Source of the DNA: Flavipsychrobacter sp.
Lineage (GTDB): Bacteria > Bacteroidota > Bacteroidia > Chitinophagales > Chitinophagaceae
Assembly (NCBI GenBank): GCA_016786565.1
Contig: JAEUVY010000031.1
Location: 1 to 64,000 of the forward strand
Reading direction: 5' to 3'
DNA length: 64,000 nucleotides
Below are positions 51,567 through 61,084 of the stretch, one piece after another (the stretch's first letter is position 1; the number at the start of each line of letters is the position of its first letter). The notes under the pieces were generated by a model. The model did no database searches and had not been told where the DNA came from. It worked only from the letters and a program-made list of their open reading frames with translations. The translations under genes were made by a program, and so were the position numbers.

Positions 51567-51585
51567 AATCATAGACGTTTAGTTC

Positions 51586-51616
51586 TTGCACAATACACAT
51601 CAATCATTTACTTTTG
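51586..51616 (+). promoter_or_regulatory. Promoter of the His-rich membrane protein gene
   Basis: TTG (51586-51588), a 20-base spacer and TACTTTTG (51609-51616) match the consensus. It is divergent from the mtgA promoter and gives a leader of about 16 bases. Confidence 0.6.
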
Positions 51617-51636
51617 CTTAGTATAAAACACAAAAA

Positions 51637-51960
51637 ATGAGCCACGATACACACAACGCCCACAGCAAAGAGAATAAGACAATCATTTCTTTTAAAAACT
51701 CATTCTGGTTGGTGATCATCCTTGTAGGATTGTTCATAGCTGCGCTTAACTTTATTCAGGTTGAGAGTGCTCATGGTGGCGAGGGTCATGGTGGTGGACA
51801 TGGTGCTGCTACGCACGGTGCGGCCGATCATGGTAAGCATGAAGCAGGCAGCGCAAAGCATGAAGAAGCTGCGCACGAGGCTGCAGCACCTGCTGCTGAG
51901 GCTACGAAGACAGAAGGCGATGCAGCAAAGCATGCTGAACCAGCACCTGCAGGGCACTAA
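51637..51960 (+). CDS. One-pass membrane protein with His/Ala/Glu-rich tail
   Basis: 107 residues. A short N-terminal part with several His is followed by a single hydrophobic helix (about 24-44, FWLVIILVGLFIAALNFIQV). The 60-residue tail is composed almost only of His, Gly, Ala, Glu and Lys (GHGGGHGAATHG, HGKHEAGSAKHEEAAHE). No family recognised. The tail should lie in the periplasm and might bind Zn, Ni or Cu. It has a good promoter, ordinary start context and sits 11 bases before hldD, so it is probably co-transcribed with LPS heptose synthesis. Confidence 0.7.
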   Translation: MSHDTHNAHSKENKTIISFKNSFWLVIILVGLFIAALNFIQVESAHGGEGHGGGHGAATHGAADHGKHEAGSAKHEEAAHEAAAPAAEATKTEGDAAKHAEPAPAGH

Positions 51961-51971
51961 TTTCACCAATA

Positions 51972-52952
51972 ATGAAGTCGGACGAAGTAATAGTGATAAC
52001 CGGTGCTGCCGGATTTATCGGTAGCTTTCTTGTCGGTTATCTGAATGGAATGGGTTTTGACCAACTCATTCTCGTTGATGATTTTTCTGTTGAGAAAAAG
52101 AAACAGAATACAGAGGGGAAGAAGTTCCTTCAAAAGGTGCAACGGGAGGAGTTTTTTCAGTGGGCTGCTGAAACACAATATCCTATCCGCTACGTCTTCC
52201 ATCTTGGAGCCCGCACAGATACCACTGAAATGGACTACAGTGTCCATAAGAAGTGGAATCTGGACTATTCGAAAGAGATATGGAAACTTTGTTCTGAACG
52301 CAATATCGCACTGGTATATGCGTCGTCTGCTGCTACTTATGGAAACGGAGAGCATGGCTACAATGATGACCATGATGTAGTTACCAAGCTGATTCCGCTC
52401 AACCCATATGGCGTCTCAAAGAACGAATTTGATATTTGGGCTTTACAGCAGCCGCAGCATCCACCTTTCTGGGCTGGTTTGAAATTCTTCAACGTTTACG
52501 GTCCCAATGAATATCACAAGGCTCGCATGGCGTCAGTGATCTTTCATGCATACAATAGTATCAGTTCCACCGGTGGCACCAGGCTGTTTAGGTCACATAA
52601 TCCAGCTTATAAAGACGGTGAGCAGATCAGAGACTTCATTTACGTCAAAGACGTGGTGAGTATTTGTGTATGGCTGATGCAGCACCAGCCTGCAAGCGGA
52701 TTATACAATACAGGCACAGGTAACGCGAGAACATTTAACGACCTGGTGAAGGCCATATTCACTGCACTGAATCTACCGGAAAACATCACTTACATCGACA
52801 CTCCACTCGACATTCGCGATAAGTACCAATATTTCACCGAAGCGAACATGAGCAAACTTCATGTCGCCGGATACAACAAACCATTCTATAGTCTTGAAGA
52901 CGGTGTGGCCGAGTATGTGAAGGAATATCTCGTTCCCGGTAAGTATTACTAA
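51972..52952 (+). CDS. hldD: ADP-L-glycero-D-manno-heptose 6-epimerase
   Basis: 326-residue NADP-dependent epimerase that makes the heptose donor for the LPS inner core. Rossmann motif GAAGFIGS at about 10-17, the substrate-determining FHLGARTDTTE near 75, the catalytic SSAATYGNGEHG and YGVSKNEFD (Tyr-x3-Lys) region near 140, and FNVYGPNEYHKARMASVIFH. Usual length. It follows the His-rich membrane protein gene by 11 bases and is convergent with the histidine kinase gene 12 bases downstream. Confidence 0.95.
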   Translation: MKSDEVIVITGAAGFIGSFLVGYLNGMGFDQLILVDDFSVEKKKQNTEGKKFLQKVQREEFFQWAAETQYPIRYVFHLGARTDTTEMDYSVHKKWNLDYSKEIWKLCSERNIALVYASSAATYGNGEHGYNDDHDVVTKLIPLNPYGVSKNEFDIWALQQPQHPPFWAGLKFFNVYGPNEYHKARMASVIFHAYNSISSTGGTRLFRSHNPAYKDGEQIRDFIYVKDVVSICVWLMQHQPASGLYNTGTGNARTFNDLVKAIFTALNLPENITYIDTPLDIRDKYQYFTEANMSKLHVAGYNKPFYSLEDGVAEYVKEYLVPGKYY

Positions 52953-52964
52953 GTTAGCCTCGCT

Positions 52965-54164
52965 CTACTTCGGAATAGATATCGTAAATGTGCTGCCCGC
53001 TCCCATTGTAGAGGTTGCTGCTACTGTGCCATGCATTTTCTCTGCCAGTCGTTTCACTATGGCCAGGCCTATGCCCATGTTTTCGCCGTTCTTGTCACGG
53101 TTGCGTAGTCGTCGGAACAGGGAATACATTTTGTCAAGGTCTGCACCCGCAATTCCCTCTCCGTTATCGGTAATGCTGATGATCCATGATGTGTCGTTCT
53201 CCGAGATAGTGATCGTTATCTTACCCTCCTTTTTGTCGTTATACTGCAGCGCGTTCAAAAGCAGATGGAACAGGATCTGCTTTACAGCCAGTAGTGGAAC
53301 AATGATCTCATTTACGTGAAACTCCCTTTCTATTGTGAAATTTGCCGGCACTTTCAGTAGTGCCATCATCTCGTCTATTAGGTCTGCGCAATTGATGCGC
53401 TCCTGAACGTCTACTGCAAGCTTCGATGCCTTTGAATAGCTGTGAATGCTGCTCAGAAGATCGGACATATAGTAGCTGGCTTCGTTTACATAACTGATAT
53501 ACTCTTTGCCGCTGTCTCCTATCGTTTCCCCGAATTCTTCCTGAATGAGGTGCGCGAGTGAGATGATGTTGTTGAGCGGTGTTCTCAGGTCATGAGAGGC
53601 AAGATGTGCTATGTTCTCAAGGTCCGAATACGCCATGTCTATGTCGGCCTGTTTCTGTAGCAGTTTGCTTCGTGTTTTGCGCAATTCCAGTATCGTCATC
53701 AATTGCGTTGCCAGCATCAGCAATTTCTGTTTCTGTTCAAGCGACAGATTGATAGCCTTTGTGTCAAACACACACAGAACCCCTATAACCGCGCCTTCGG
53801 GCGATTGCAGCGGTGCGCCCGCATAATAGGTGAGTGGTGCCCCCTTATGCAAAAAAGGATTCTCATTAAACCAGTCATCTTCCGACAGGTCTTTTACAAC
53901 AAGTATCTTTTCGGGGGTGTCAATAGCCTGTACCGCCAGTTTGTTGCACCATACAGTTTCGCCCACCTCAAATCCACTGCACGATTTGAACCATTGCCTG
54001 TGTGCGTCAATAAAGAAAATGCCGGCAGCGCAAGCGTTACATACAGTCGCTGCCAGATCAGTTATGAAATCATAGTCGGTTTCATGTTCTGTATCCAGTA
54101 TCTTGTATTCGTGCAAGGCCTTTAGTCGTTCCCGTTCTTTGGCAGGCAATGGCGCAACCCTCAT
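52965..54164 (-). CDS. GAF-domain sensor histidine kinase
   Basis: 399-residue soluble kinase. An N-terminal GAF domain (about 20-165; DFITDLAATVCNACAAGIFFIDAHRQWFKS, GVLCVFDTKAINLS) is followed by a short coiled coil and the HisKA region with His in LASHDLRTPLNNI (about 195). The ATPase domain has NALQYNDK, DNGEGIAGADL and MGIGLAIVKRLAEKMHG. There is no transmembrane segment or adjacent response regulator, so it is an orphan kinase in this window. The GAF ligand is unknown. Confidence 0.93.
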   Translation of the reverse strand: MRVAPLPAKERERLKALHEYKILDTEHETDYDFITDLAATVCNACAAGIFFIDAHRQWFKSCSGFEVGETVWCNKLAVQAIDTPEKILVVKDLSEDDWFNENPFLHKGAPLTYYAGAPLQSPEGAVIGVLCVFDTKAINLSLEQKQKLLMLATQLMTILELRKTRSKLLQKQADIDMAYSDLENIAHLASHDLRTPLNNIISLAHLIQEEFGETIGDSGKEYISYVNEASYYMSDLLSSIHSYSKASKLAVDVQERINCADLIDEMMALLKVPANFTIEREFHVNEIIVPLLAVKQILFHLLLNALQYNDKKEGKITITISENDTSWIISITDNGEGIAGADLDKMYSLFRRLRNRDKNGENMGIGLAIVKRLAEKMHGTVAATSTMGAGSTFTISIPK

Positions 54165-54235
54165 CTACAGTATTATTGATCCTCCACAATATACTACTAC
54201 ATCTTTATGTATCAATGAAGTATATGTAAGTGGGC

Positions 54236-54277
54236 AATAAAAAGACGGTCAGGATAGATGTTATCTGCTCCTGACCG
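54236..54277 (-). terminator. Rho-independent terminator of the MuiA-like gene
   Basis: Nine-bp perfect arms (CGGTCAGGA 54246-54254 with 54269-54277), read on the minus strand, are followed by a T-rich run (plus-strand AAAAAGA 54239-54245). It lies about 25 bases past the gene's stop. Confidence 0.8.
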
Positions 54278-54301
54278 CCCATGTATATGACTCTAGTTAT
54301 C

Positions 54302-55906
54302 CTACCTCAGGTTATTGATCTGCTTGCCCTTGGGGTACTTAACAGTGTAGCCAAATTTCACAGTTCCCTGGTCATTTGGTTTCAGTTGCATCTTCCACTG
54401 CATCATGCCGGTAGTTTCGGTCAGCTCTGCCGTGCCTGTCTCCTTGTCTTCCACCACTATGTCTTTGTCGTTGCTCACCGGTAGCTGATCCTGCAATACC
54501 AGATCTATATTGTCTTTTCTGGTGTTGCGCACATTAATGGTGTAAGCGAACGATTCTTTCACATTACTGCCAATGCTCTTCACGCTGCGTAGCTTTTTGT
54601 CCTGTTCACGCTTCACTATTATCTTTTTGTCCCTACCCAGCGAGAAGGTGAGCGTGTCTGTGGTGTTGCGCACATCTATGTATCCCTCGCCCACGTACGT
54701 ACCTTCAAAAAAGATACTGCTTTTACCCGGTATCAGGTTCAGGTCTTCCCATTTGGTCACCTGTGCCTGCAGGAATACATCTTTGTCCAGCTTAGGAGCC
54801 GCATAATAACGATACGAAGCCGCCAACTCATATTTCTTTATAGCTACCATGTGTTGCTTACCATCGTTGGGTATAGTGTAGGGGAGGTCTATATCAAATG
54901 TCGTGCTGATCCCGGCATTGTCTACCGTCACATATTCACTCATGCCCGACTGAACCTGAACCCCATCTATTGTTTTCATTTCTGCGTCTGCTGCTATAGG
55001 CGCTGCAAGCGCACGGTTGTATGCGGTTTTCATTACAGGTGGTGTATAGAACTCCAAGTACCACGGCATCATTACCGGTGCCTGCACGCCTTCCTGCGGG
55101 TCGCCCGTCGATAGGCTGAGCTTTACATTCTCCCAGGTCACACCGCTGTTCTGATAGATATTGGCCTTGTAATACAGTCCTGCCGGCTTGCTCAGGTCTT
55201 CCACTCTTATATCATATCCCGGCACCCATCCTGCATTTGGCACCGTGTAGCTGATCACCACTTCATTGGTGGTGGCTTCCTTGGCATACAGTTTCACCAA
55301 CAATTGTCCGCCCGGCTGAAATCCTTTCCTTTTTTCCTCTTCCAGTTGTTTGTTCAGCAGTGCTATGCGGTCATCGGTTTTTTTCTGCGCTTTTTCCAGC
55401 TTGTTTTTTTGCGTCAGCAGTCCCTCCATTTTTGCACTTATCAGGTCCAGCAGCTTTGTCAGTTCCGCTATCGAAAGTCCGGTATCGTCACCACCCACTT
55501 TCCTGTTGCCTTGCAGCACAGTCAGTTGCTCGTTCAATACACTTATCTTGTTGGCCATTGCATGCCTGTCATCGGTAAGCAACTCAATGCTGTCCTTTAT
55601 TTCTTTTGCTTTTGGCGACAATGTCTCAGTTACCAGATAGTTGTTCTGAAAAACCGCCGATTCTACCGCCACGCCGTTACCGGCATTCACTGTCAGGCTT
55701 TGGCTGTTTATATCGCCTGCTACATTGGTGAACAGCAGTTCTGTCTCTCCCTTATTGATGTGTACTTTGGCGGTGCTCACCAGTTGTGCGCCATGAAGGA
55801 ATACCGTTGCCTCTTGTATTTTGAGTTTTTGTGTTGTTTGTGCCTTCAGTGTGGTGTGGTGCAGCGACACAATGGTCGCAAATAGTAGGATGCCGGTTTT
55901 GTGCAT
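54302..55906 (-). CDS. MuiA/DUF4139-family exported protein
   Basis: 534 residues with a signal peptide (about 1-22, ends LKAQ). It has the two-domain organisation of mucoidy-inhibitor A-like proteins: the N-terminal DUF4140 domain (about 25-115, ATVFLHGAQLVSTAKVHINKGETELLF), a coiled-coil segment (about 110-185, with KLEKAQKKTDDRIALLNKQLEEE), and the DUF4139 beta domain (about 190-530, ISYTVPNAGWVPGYDIRV, DLPYTIPNDGKQHMVAIKKY, PVSNDKDIVVEDKE). It is predicted periplasmic or outer-membrane-associated. Molecular function is unknown; the name comes from an effect on mucoidy when overexpressed. Confidence 0.88.
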   Translation of the reverse strand: MHKTGILLFATIVSLHHTTLKAQTTQKLKIQEATVFLHGAQLVSTAKVHINKGETELLFTNVAGDINSQSLTVNAGNGVAVESAVFQNNYLVTETLSPKAKEIKDSIELLTDDRHAMANKISVLNEQLTVLQGNRKVGGDDTGLSIAELTKLLDLISAKMEGLLTQKNKLEKAQKKTDDRIALLNKQLEEEKRKGFQPGGQLLVKLYAKEATTNEVVISYTVPNAGWVPGYDIRVEDLSKPAGLYYKANIYQNSGVTWENVKLSLSTGDPQEGVQAPVMMPWYLEFYTPPVMKTAYNRALAAPIAADAEMKTIDGVQVQSGMSEYVTVDNAGISTTFDIDLPYTIPNDGKQHMVAIKKYELAASYRYYAAPKLDKDVFLQAQVTKWEDLNLIPGKSSIFFEGTYVGEGYIDVRNTTDTLTFSLGRDKKIIVKREQDKKLRSVKSIGSNVKESFAYTINVRNTRKDNIDLVLQDQLPVSNDKDIVVEDKETGTAELTETTGMMQWKMQLKPNDQGTVKFGYTVKYPKGKQINNLR

Positions 55907-56078
55907 ATAGTTGGTTTTGGTTGTGTAAAGAAAGACGTCTTCTTGTTACTGAATCCACAAAGTCCCCGCCTAAAGTTTTGTTAATGGCATGTAGACCTGT
56001 TTCCGGGTCGGGACATAACTTTTTCTTTCCATTATAAAATTACCAAACTAAAAAGTACTTTTATTGTAAATCTATGAT

Positions 56079-56741
56079 ATGAAAAAGCACCTCTTTCATG
56101 CCGTTCTTCTTTCGCTTGCCGCCTTTGTAACAGGTTGCGACAATTACGCGAAGTATCCGATAGACGAAAAGCCGTCCATAAAACCCGACCGTTCGTTGCT
56201 CGGCATCTGGAAGCCGGTGGCTGACAAGAATCCTGCCAATTATGTCCTCATACAAGACTATATCGATATCTTCAATCCTACAGGCAAGAATATCCTGGGT
56301 AGCGATGAAGGCAAGTATGGTGACTACAAAAGTTACAATTACTACATCACCCAGGTGACCGAAGTGGAAGGCAAGAACGAATTCGACGAGTGGACGGCCT
56401 ACACATCAAGGATCGGCAACGCTACATTCCTCAATCTCTCAGCAAGTGGTCTCCAGTCTTCTGTTAGTGAAGATGGGGAAGGTGTTCAGCGTAGCACAGA
56501 TGAATACTTCTTTATCAGGATATTGGGTGTGAACGACATGCGCAACGTCATCACAGCAGTAATGGTGGATGATACTACCCTCAAGAATTTGAAAGGTGCC
56601 CGTCAGGTACGCAACTACATTGCAGCCCACCTCAACGATCCTTCTTTCTACGGAGACACAACCCGATTCTACAAAGTAAGTGGTTACCACGCCTCACTCA
56701 AGCAGTCTATGGCGATCGCTAACCCCGGCAAGTATAAATAA
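56079..56741 (+). CDS. Lipoprotein of unknown function, paired with a YD-repeat protein
   Basis: 220 residues. Lipoprotein signal with lipobox VTGC (about residue 20). The mature region is beta-rich (SLLGIWKPVADKNPANYVLIQDYIDIF; YYITQVTEVEGKNEFDEWTAYTSRIGNATFLNLS) and ends with a helical part containing ARQVRNYIAAHLNDPSFYGDTTRFYK. No family recognised. The next gene begins five bases after the stop on the same strand, so the two proteins are probably made together. Confidence 0.75.
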   Translation: MKKHLFHAVLLSLAAFVTGCDNYAKYPIDEKPSIKPDRSLLGIWKPVADKNPANYVLIQDYIDIFNPTGKNILGSDEGKYGDYKSYNYYITQVTEVEGKNEFDEWTAYTSRIGNATFLNLSASGLQSSVSEDGEGVQRSTDEYFFIRILGVNDMRNVITAVMVDDTTLKNLKGARQVRNYIAAHLNDPSFYGDTTRFYKVSGYHASLKQSMAIANPGKYK

Positions 56742-56746
56742 TAAGA

Positions 56747-57913
56747 ATGAAAAAGGTCATTCTTATAGTTCTTTCCTGCTGCCTGTCGTTTGCAGGTATC
56801 GCCCGCGACAACAAAAATCGTTCCTTCCAGACCAATGAGACCATTGCTTTGAAGGGTAAGGTGCGCACCATAAAAATGTGCAATGTCGCCTCCGTAACGG
56901 TGGAGCGAAGCGGTAAACGTATTTCAATCAACGACACCGCTGTCATAGAAGAACTGCAGTTATTCCGCAATGGCGCTACGGCATCCTACAAGGTTGAAGA
57001 GCGACACAGAGATCATGTTTTTGCCGGCAACGTGCTCCAGATATTTGAAGATAGATTCGATCGGTCTGTCACAGAATATCGCTACGATTCTTCCGGTACA
57101 TTAGTGTCCGAGTCTTACACATCCTCCGACAGAGCCACCAAAGGCGAAGCTCAGTTTAATGCTGCCGGCCTTGTAAGCCAGTGGCGCCTGTATGAGTTGC
57201 CCGGTCCTAAACTGAAAAGTCGCGTCGAGTTCGTTTACGGGAAAAATAACCGCCTCAAAGAGAAAAAGGAATACACAGTTGACGGTCGCGAGAAGCTGGT
57301 AGCGCACACATGGATATATAACAAACAACGCCAGGCACGCATCGAGGAGTATGACGACGATGGCATCGTGCAGCGGTGGACCGAATTAAGTACCGATACC
57401 ACCGGCAATGTAGTTGAGGAGGTGTCCCGTATCGAAGACAGACACAGGGGCAACAGTGTATTGCGCACGCTCACAACTTTTGGTAAGGATGGTAAGGTGA
57501 TCAGTGTTGTAGAATATGACTATCGCAGCAACGACTCAATACGCACCGCCACTAACTACAATAAAGACGGAAACGCCCTCGAGCGGCTGAAATACAACGG
57601 AAGGGAGGAGTTGCTTTCACGTCAGGCACGCACCTACGATACCCGCGGTACCCTCACTTCCGAGGAGTATTATGAGCAGGGTGTGCTGCAATGGAGCAAG
57701 AAGGCGAAATGTATTTATGATGCCAAAGGTCGCCTCACAGAACGGACTATGGTCACAACCGACCATACCGGTGCCGACCCCAACGTTACGGTAAAAGAAC
57801 AGTACTCCGGTTATGACGCAGCCGGCAACTATCGCAAACTGACACAAACCCTCATCCGGCCCGATGGTAGGTTTGTTACCCACCGTTCCCGCAACATAAG
57901 CTACTATAAATAA
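56747..57913 (+). CDS. Exported YD-repeat-like protein
   Basis: 388 residues with a signal peptide (about 1-19). The mature protein consists of irregular repeats of the YD/RHS type: [83 protein letters not shown]. Unlike large RHS toxins it has no core cage boundary and no variable C-terminal toxin domain. Small YD-repeat lipoproteins or exported proteins of this sort are frequent in Bacteroidota and unassigned. A beta-solenoid-like surface or periplasmic role with the preceding lipoprotein is inference. Confidence 0.75.
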   Translation: MKKVILIVLSCCLSFAGIARDNKNRSFQTNETIALKGKVRTIKMCNVASVTVERSGKRISINDTAVIEELQLFRNGATASYKVEERHRDHVFAGNVLQIFEDRFDRSVTEYRYDSSGTLVSESYTSSDRATKGEAQFNAAGLVSQWRLYELPGPKLKSRVEFVYGKNNRLKEKKEYTVDGREKLVAHTWIYNKQRQARIEEYDDDGIVQRWTELSTDTTGNVVEEVSRIEDRHRGNSVLRTLTTFGKDGKVISVVEYDYRSNDSIRTATNYNKDGNALERLKYNGREELLSRQARTYDTRGTLTSEEYYEQGVLQWSKKAKCIYDAKGRLTERTMVTTDHTGADPNVTVKEQYSGYDAAGNYRKLTQTLIRPDGRFVTHRSRNISYYK

Positions 57914-57995
57914 CAGCCTTTCCGCGGCATTTCTTTCCGTTTCAAATTGTGGATATCTTCTTGCCGCATTTCTGTGGCAGTGTAGCTATTTCTCC

Positions 57996-58003
57996 TACTT
58001 TTG
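57996..58003 (+). promoter_or_regulatory. Candidate -7 box of recA
   Basis: TACTTTTG fits TAnnTTTG exactly, with 32 bases to the recA ATG at 58036. No SOS-box-like palindrome was recognised around it. Confidence 0.45.
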
Positions 58004-58035
58004 GTGCATTAAATCATTGTATAAAAAGTAAGAAA

Positions 58036-59031
58036 ATGGCAGACGATAAATTAAAAGTACTGAAGCTCGCGCTCGACAAGATCGAGAAAGACTATGGCAA
58101 GGGATCCGTGATGATGCTCGGCGACAAACAGAAGGACACAATGGAGGTCATCAGTACCGGTTCTATTGGTCTCGATGTGGCACTTGGTGTGGGCGGTCTG
58201 CCTGCCGGCCGTATCATTGAGATATATGGCCCGGAATCTTCAGGTAAAACAACTATAGCTATTCATACCATTGCCCAGTCGCAGAAAAAGGGTGGTATCT
58301 GTGCCATCATCGATGCGGAACACGCCTTCGATGCCAGCTATGCCCGTAAATTGGGAGTAGATGTAGATAATCTCATTATCTCTCAGCCCGACTATGGTGA
58401 GCAGGGCCTTGAGATCGCCGATCGCCTTATATCTTCAGGCGCTGTCGACGTTGTCGTTATCGACTCGGTTGCGGCACTCGTGCCCAAGGGCGAATTGGAA
58501 GGTGAGATGGGCGAAAGCAAAATGGGTCTGCAGGCGCGCCTCATGAGCCAGGCCTTGCGCAAACTCACCGCAACTATCTCCCGCACTGGCTGCTGCTGCA
58601 TATTCATCAACCAGCTCCGCGAGAAGATCGGTGTTATGTTCGGCAACCCCGAAACAACTACAGGTGGTAACGCCCTCAAGTTCTATGCATCTGTTCGATT
58701 GGATATCCGCCGCATCAGCCAGATCAAAGACGGCGACCTTGCCAGCGGTAACCGCGTACGTGTGAAGGTGGTGAAGAACAAAGTGGCACCTCCGTTCCGT
58801 CAGGTCGAGTTCGATATCATCTTTGGTGAGGGTATCAGCAAGGTAGGCGAGATCATCGATATGGGTGTTGAACTCGGCATCCTCCAAAAGAGTGGTTCAT
58901 GGTTCGCTTATGGCGACAGCAAGATTGGTCAGGGCCGCGACGCGGTGAAACAATTCCTGCACGACAACCCTGAGGTTTCTGATGAGATCGAGGGTAAGAT
59001 CCGCACAGCAATGCAGGTGCCTGCTGAATAG
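58036..59031 (+). CDS. recA: Recombinase RecA
   Basis: 331 residues from the ATG at 58036; the open frame extends upstream to 57949, but the extra residues are not RecA-like and span the promoter box. Walker [10 protein letters not shown] at about 66-74, Walker [22 protein letters not shown], the L1/L2 loops ([42 protein letters not shown]) and the DNA-binding C-terminal lobe are all intact. It promotes homologous pairing and, where LexA exists, SOS induction. Monocistronic, with a strong terminator. Confidence 0.98.
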   Translation: MADDKLKVLKLALDKIEKDYGKGSVMMLGDKQKDTMEVISTGSIGLDVALGVGGLPAGRIIEIYGPESSGKTTIAIHTIAQSQKKGGICAIIDAEHAFDASYARKLGVDVDNLIISQPDYGEQGLEIADRLISSGAVDVVVIDSVAALVPKGELEGEMGESKMGLQARLMSQALRKLTATISRTGCCCIFINQLREKIGVMFGNPETTTGGNALKFYASVRLDIRRISQIKDGDLASGNRVRVKVVKNKVAPPFRQVEFDIIFGEGISKVGEIIDMGVELGILQKSGSWFAYGDSKIGQGRDAVKQFLHDNPEVSDEIEGKIRTAMQVPAE

Positions 59032-59056
59032 TATTTTACATACACTTTTTAATAAC

Positions 59057-59097
59057 AAAGCGGCGACCGGTTCCTCAGAAACGGTCGCCGCTTTTAT
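59057..59097 (+). terminator. Rho-independent terminator of recA
   Basis: AAAGCGGCGACCG (59057-59069) pairs perfectly with 59082-59094, with a 12-base loop and a TTTT tail. Flanking A residues could let it work for the convergent gene at 59110 as well. Confidence 0.88.
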
Positions 59098-59109
59098 TTG
59101 GTTGTCAAT

Positions 59110-59583
59110 TTATTCGTTTTCTGTACTCACCAGTTTCTTGTAGAGTTCATTCACCTTAGTGGTTTTACCCGATGCCACGAATAGCTCCTTGTCTTCCATC
59201 GCCTTTACCGCCCTCAGAAATTCAGTCTCACCCCTCAGGAACTTCCTTAGTGTATTGTAATTGAGTTTATATATCTCGCCGCATCCGTCCACGCTGAAGA
59301 AACCCTCCAGCGGAGCATTGGCTGCCGGTGTTTTTTTGCCATCGGCTTTAGGTTTCACATACACATAGAGGCCTGCTGTATCTATCAGCATGTAGTTAAA
59401 TCCATTTTCGTAGCGCCTGGTTATTTTATTGTCGGCTACCGTCCAGCGGCGGGCGTCACCCTTGCATTTCGCTGTCACCGATTGGGCAAAAGAAGCACTT
59501 ACGCCCGCACCTCCCATAAACGACTGCGCCTGTGACGAAGCACCCATAGCCAGAAATGCCGATACTAGTAATATTGATCGCAT
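59110..59583 (-). CDS. Small exported protein of unknown function
   Basis: 157 residues from the ATG at 59583 (a TTG at 59604 is the only earlier option). A signal peptide ends near SSQAQ. The mature protein has a short Gly-rich stretch, then alternating beta segments (NYMLIDTAGLYVYVKP; GFFSVDGCGEIYKLNY) and a helical tail (TLRKFLRGETEFLRAVKAMEDKELF). No family recognised. It is convergent with recA. Confidence 0.65.
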   Translation of the reverse strand: MRSILLVSAFLAMGASSQAQSFMGGAGVSASFAQSVTAKCKGDARRWTVADNKITRRYENGFNYMLIDTAGLYVYVKPKADGKKTPAANAPLEGFFSVDGCGEIYKLNYNTLRKFLRGETEFLRAVKAMEDKELFVASGKTTKVNELYKKLVSTENE

Positions 59584-59703
59584 GTGTTTGTTGTCTATTT
59601 TCAACTAAAAGTACACGTTTTCTTCAGATTTTTTCTCTTCAAGAATAGGTGCGGGCACCGCTTCATTTTCATTCGGAGCTGCTCTTTAAGATAATTTTAG
59701 GCA

Positions 59704-59731
59704 TTTGTTGACATTTGAGCCCCTAAATTTG
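59704..59731 (+). promoter_or_regulatory. Candidate promoter of the TlpA-like gene
   Basis: TTG at 59708-59710, a short spacer (13 bases) and TAAATTTG (59724-59731); an alternative TTTG at 59704-59707 gives 16. The leader to the ATG at 59770 is about 35 bases. Confidence 0.45.
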
Positions 59732-59769
59732 ACGTTGGTTCGGTTATTTGTGGTCATAAAATCCCCTGG

Positions 59770-60933
59770 ATGAGGACAAGACATTTACTACTACTTTTTA
59801 TTGCATTGTCCGGCTTGGCAGCGTGCAGCACCAATAATAGCAAGTTTGTGATTATTGGCGACATTAACGGCATGCCTGTGCAAACGGTTGTTTTGGAGCA
59901 GTTGGGGGCAAATGATATTGTGGCGGTGGTCGATTCCGTCCGCTCAAAAGACGACGGACATTTTGAATTGTCCGGTGCTGGTGCCGAACCCGGCTTGTAC
60001 CGCCTCCATTTTTCAGATAATAAGTTTGTGCTCTTGTCGCTCGATAAAGGGAACATAAAGCTGAATGCCGACTGGAATGCACTCGAGAATTATACGGTGT
60101 CCGGTTCTGCCGGTTCAGAACACCTCAGGCTCTTTTTGCGTTTCTTCCGCGAGAAGGTGCGTGATTTCAATACCATGAATATTGTGCTCGATACCCTTCG
60201 TGCGCGCGGCAACGATAGTCTTCTGGCCCTCGCGCAGAAAAACTATCAGGAAATGAATCAGGACTTTACCCGCCTCATTGAGAACTATGCCGACACTGCT
60301 CCCTACGAGCCCAACGCGGTTTTTGCGGCACGTATCCTCAATCCGTCCAGCGAAGGCGTGTTCCTTTCAGAGTTTTCTCAGAGCCTTAATAAGCGATTCC
60401 CGGGTACAAAAATGACGCGTGAGTTTCAGGAGTACTTTAGTAAAGTGAACCTGAGATCGGGTAGCAATACGCCGCACGCACAGCATGCCGAAACAGGTGC
60501 TGTTGCCCCTGAGGTAAATCTTCCTGGTCCCGATGGCAAGGCTGTCGCCTTGTCTTCTTTGCGTGGCAAATATGTCCTGCTCGACTTCTGGGCTTCATGG
60601 TGTGGTCCTTGCCGCGGCGAGAACCCCAATGTTGTGGAGGCTTACAATAAGTACAAAGACAAGAACTTCACTGTGTACGGTGTTTCGCTGGATCACAACA
60701 AAGACAAGTGGGAAGCAGCTATTAAAGAAGACGGCCTCACCTGGACGCACGTTAGTGATCTCAAAGGCTGGTCATCCGAGGCGGCTGTTACTTATTCTAT
60801 CCAGTCTATCCCCAGCAATGTACTGATAGGCCCCGATGGCAAGATCATTGCCCGCAACCTTCGTGGTGCCCAGTTGCAGGAAATGCTCGAGAACATCATG
60901 GCAACTCAGTCAGCAGAGAAGGTAGCACAGTAG
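59770..60933 (+). CDS. Thioredoxin-fold (TlpA/ResA-like) lipoprotein with DUF4369 domain
   Basis: 387 residues. The lipoprotein signal has lipobox LAAC (about residue 19). The N-terminal beta domain (about 25-125, VIIGDINGMPVQTVVLEQLG, LYRLHFSDNKFVLLSLDKGN) is a DUF4369-type module, followed by a helical linker (130-240). The thioredoxin-like domain has the active site Cys278-Gly-Pro-Cys281 in FWASWCGPCRGENP and a cis-proline in SIQSIPSNVLIGPDG. It is predicted to act in the periplasm as a thiol-disulfide reductase, for example in cytochrome c or exported-protein maturation. This architecture is very common in Bacteroidota. Confidence 0.92.
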   Translation: MRTRHLLLLFIALSGLAACSTNNSKFVIIGDINGMPVQTVVLEQLGANDIVAVVDSVRSKDDGHFELSGAGAEPGLYRLHFSDNKFVLLSLDKGNIKLNADWNALENYTVSGSAGSEHLRLFLRFFREKVRDFNTMNIVLDTLRARGNDSLLALAQKNYQEMNQDFTRLIENYADTAPYEPNAVFAARILNPSSEGVFLSEFSQSLNKRFPGTKMTREFQEYFSKVNLRSGSNTPHAQHAETGAVAPEVNLPGPDGKAVALSSLRGKYVLLDFWASWCGPCRGENPNVVEAYNKYKDKNFTVYGVSLDHNKDKWEAAIKEDGLTWTHVSDLKGWSSEAAVTYSIQSIPSNVLIGPDGKIIARNLRGAQLQEMLENIMATQSAEKVAQ

Positions 60934-61084
60934 TACTTATAGTTTTACATTTTAAGGTAGTGGTGCCGGTGGCAATTTTTTCGATTGTTGTTTCAATCTC
61001 GGAAACGACTTTTTAGCACAGCCATGCTTTTTTTGATGGAATAGGTATATATTTACTATATCCTGTTTTGTCTATCACTAAAAT

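Noticed and set aside
57949..58035. N-terminal extension of RecA
   Set aside because: Extra 29 residues do not resemble RecA and include the promoter-like TACTTTTG; MADDK is a normal RecA start.
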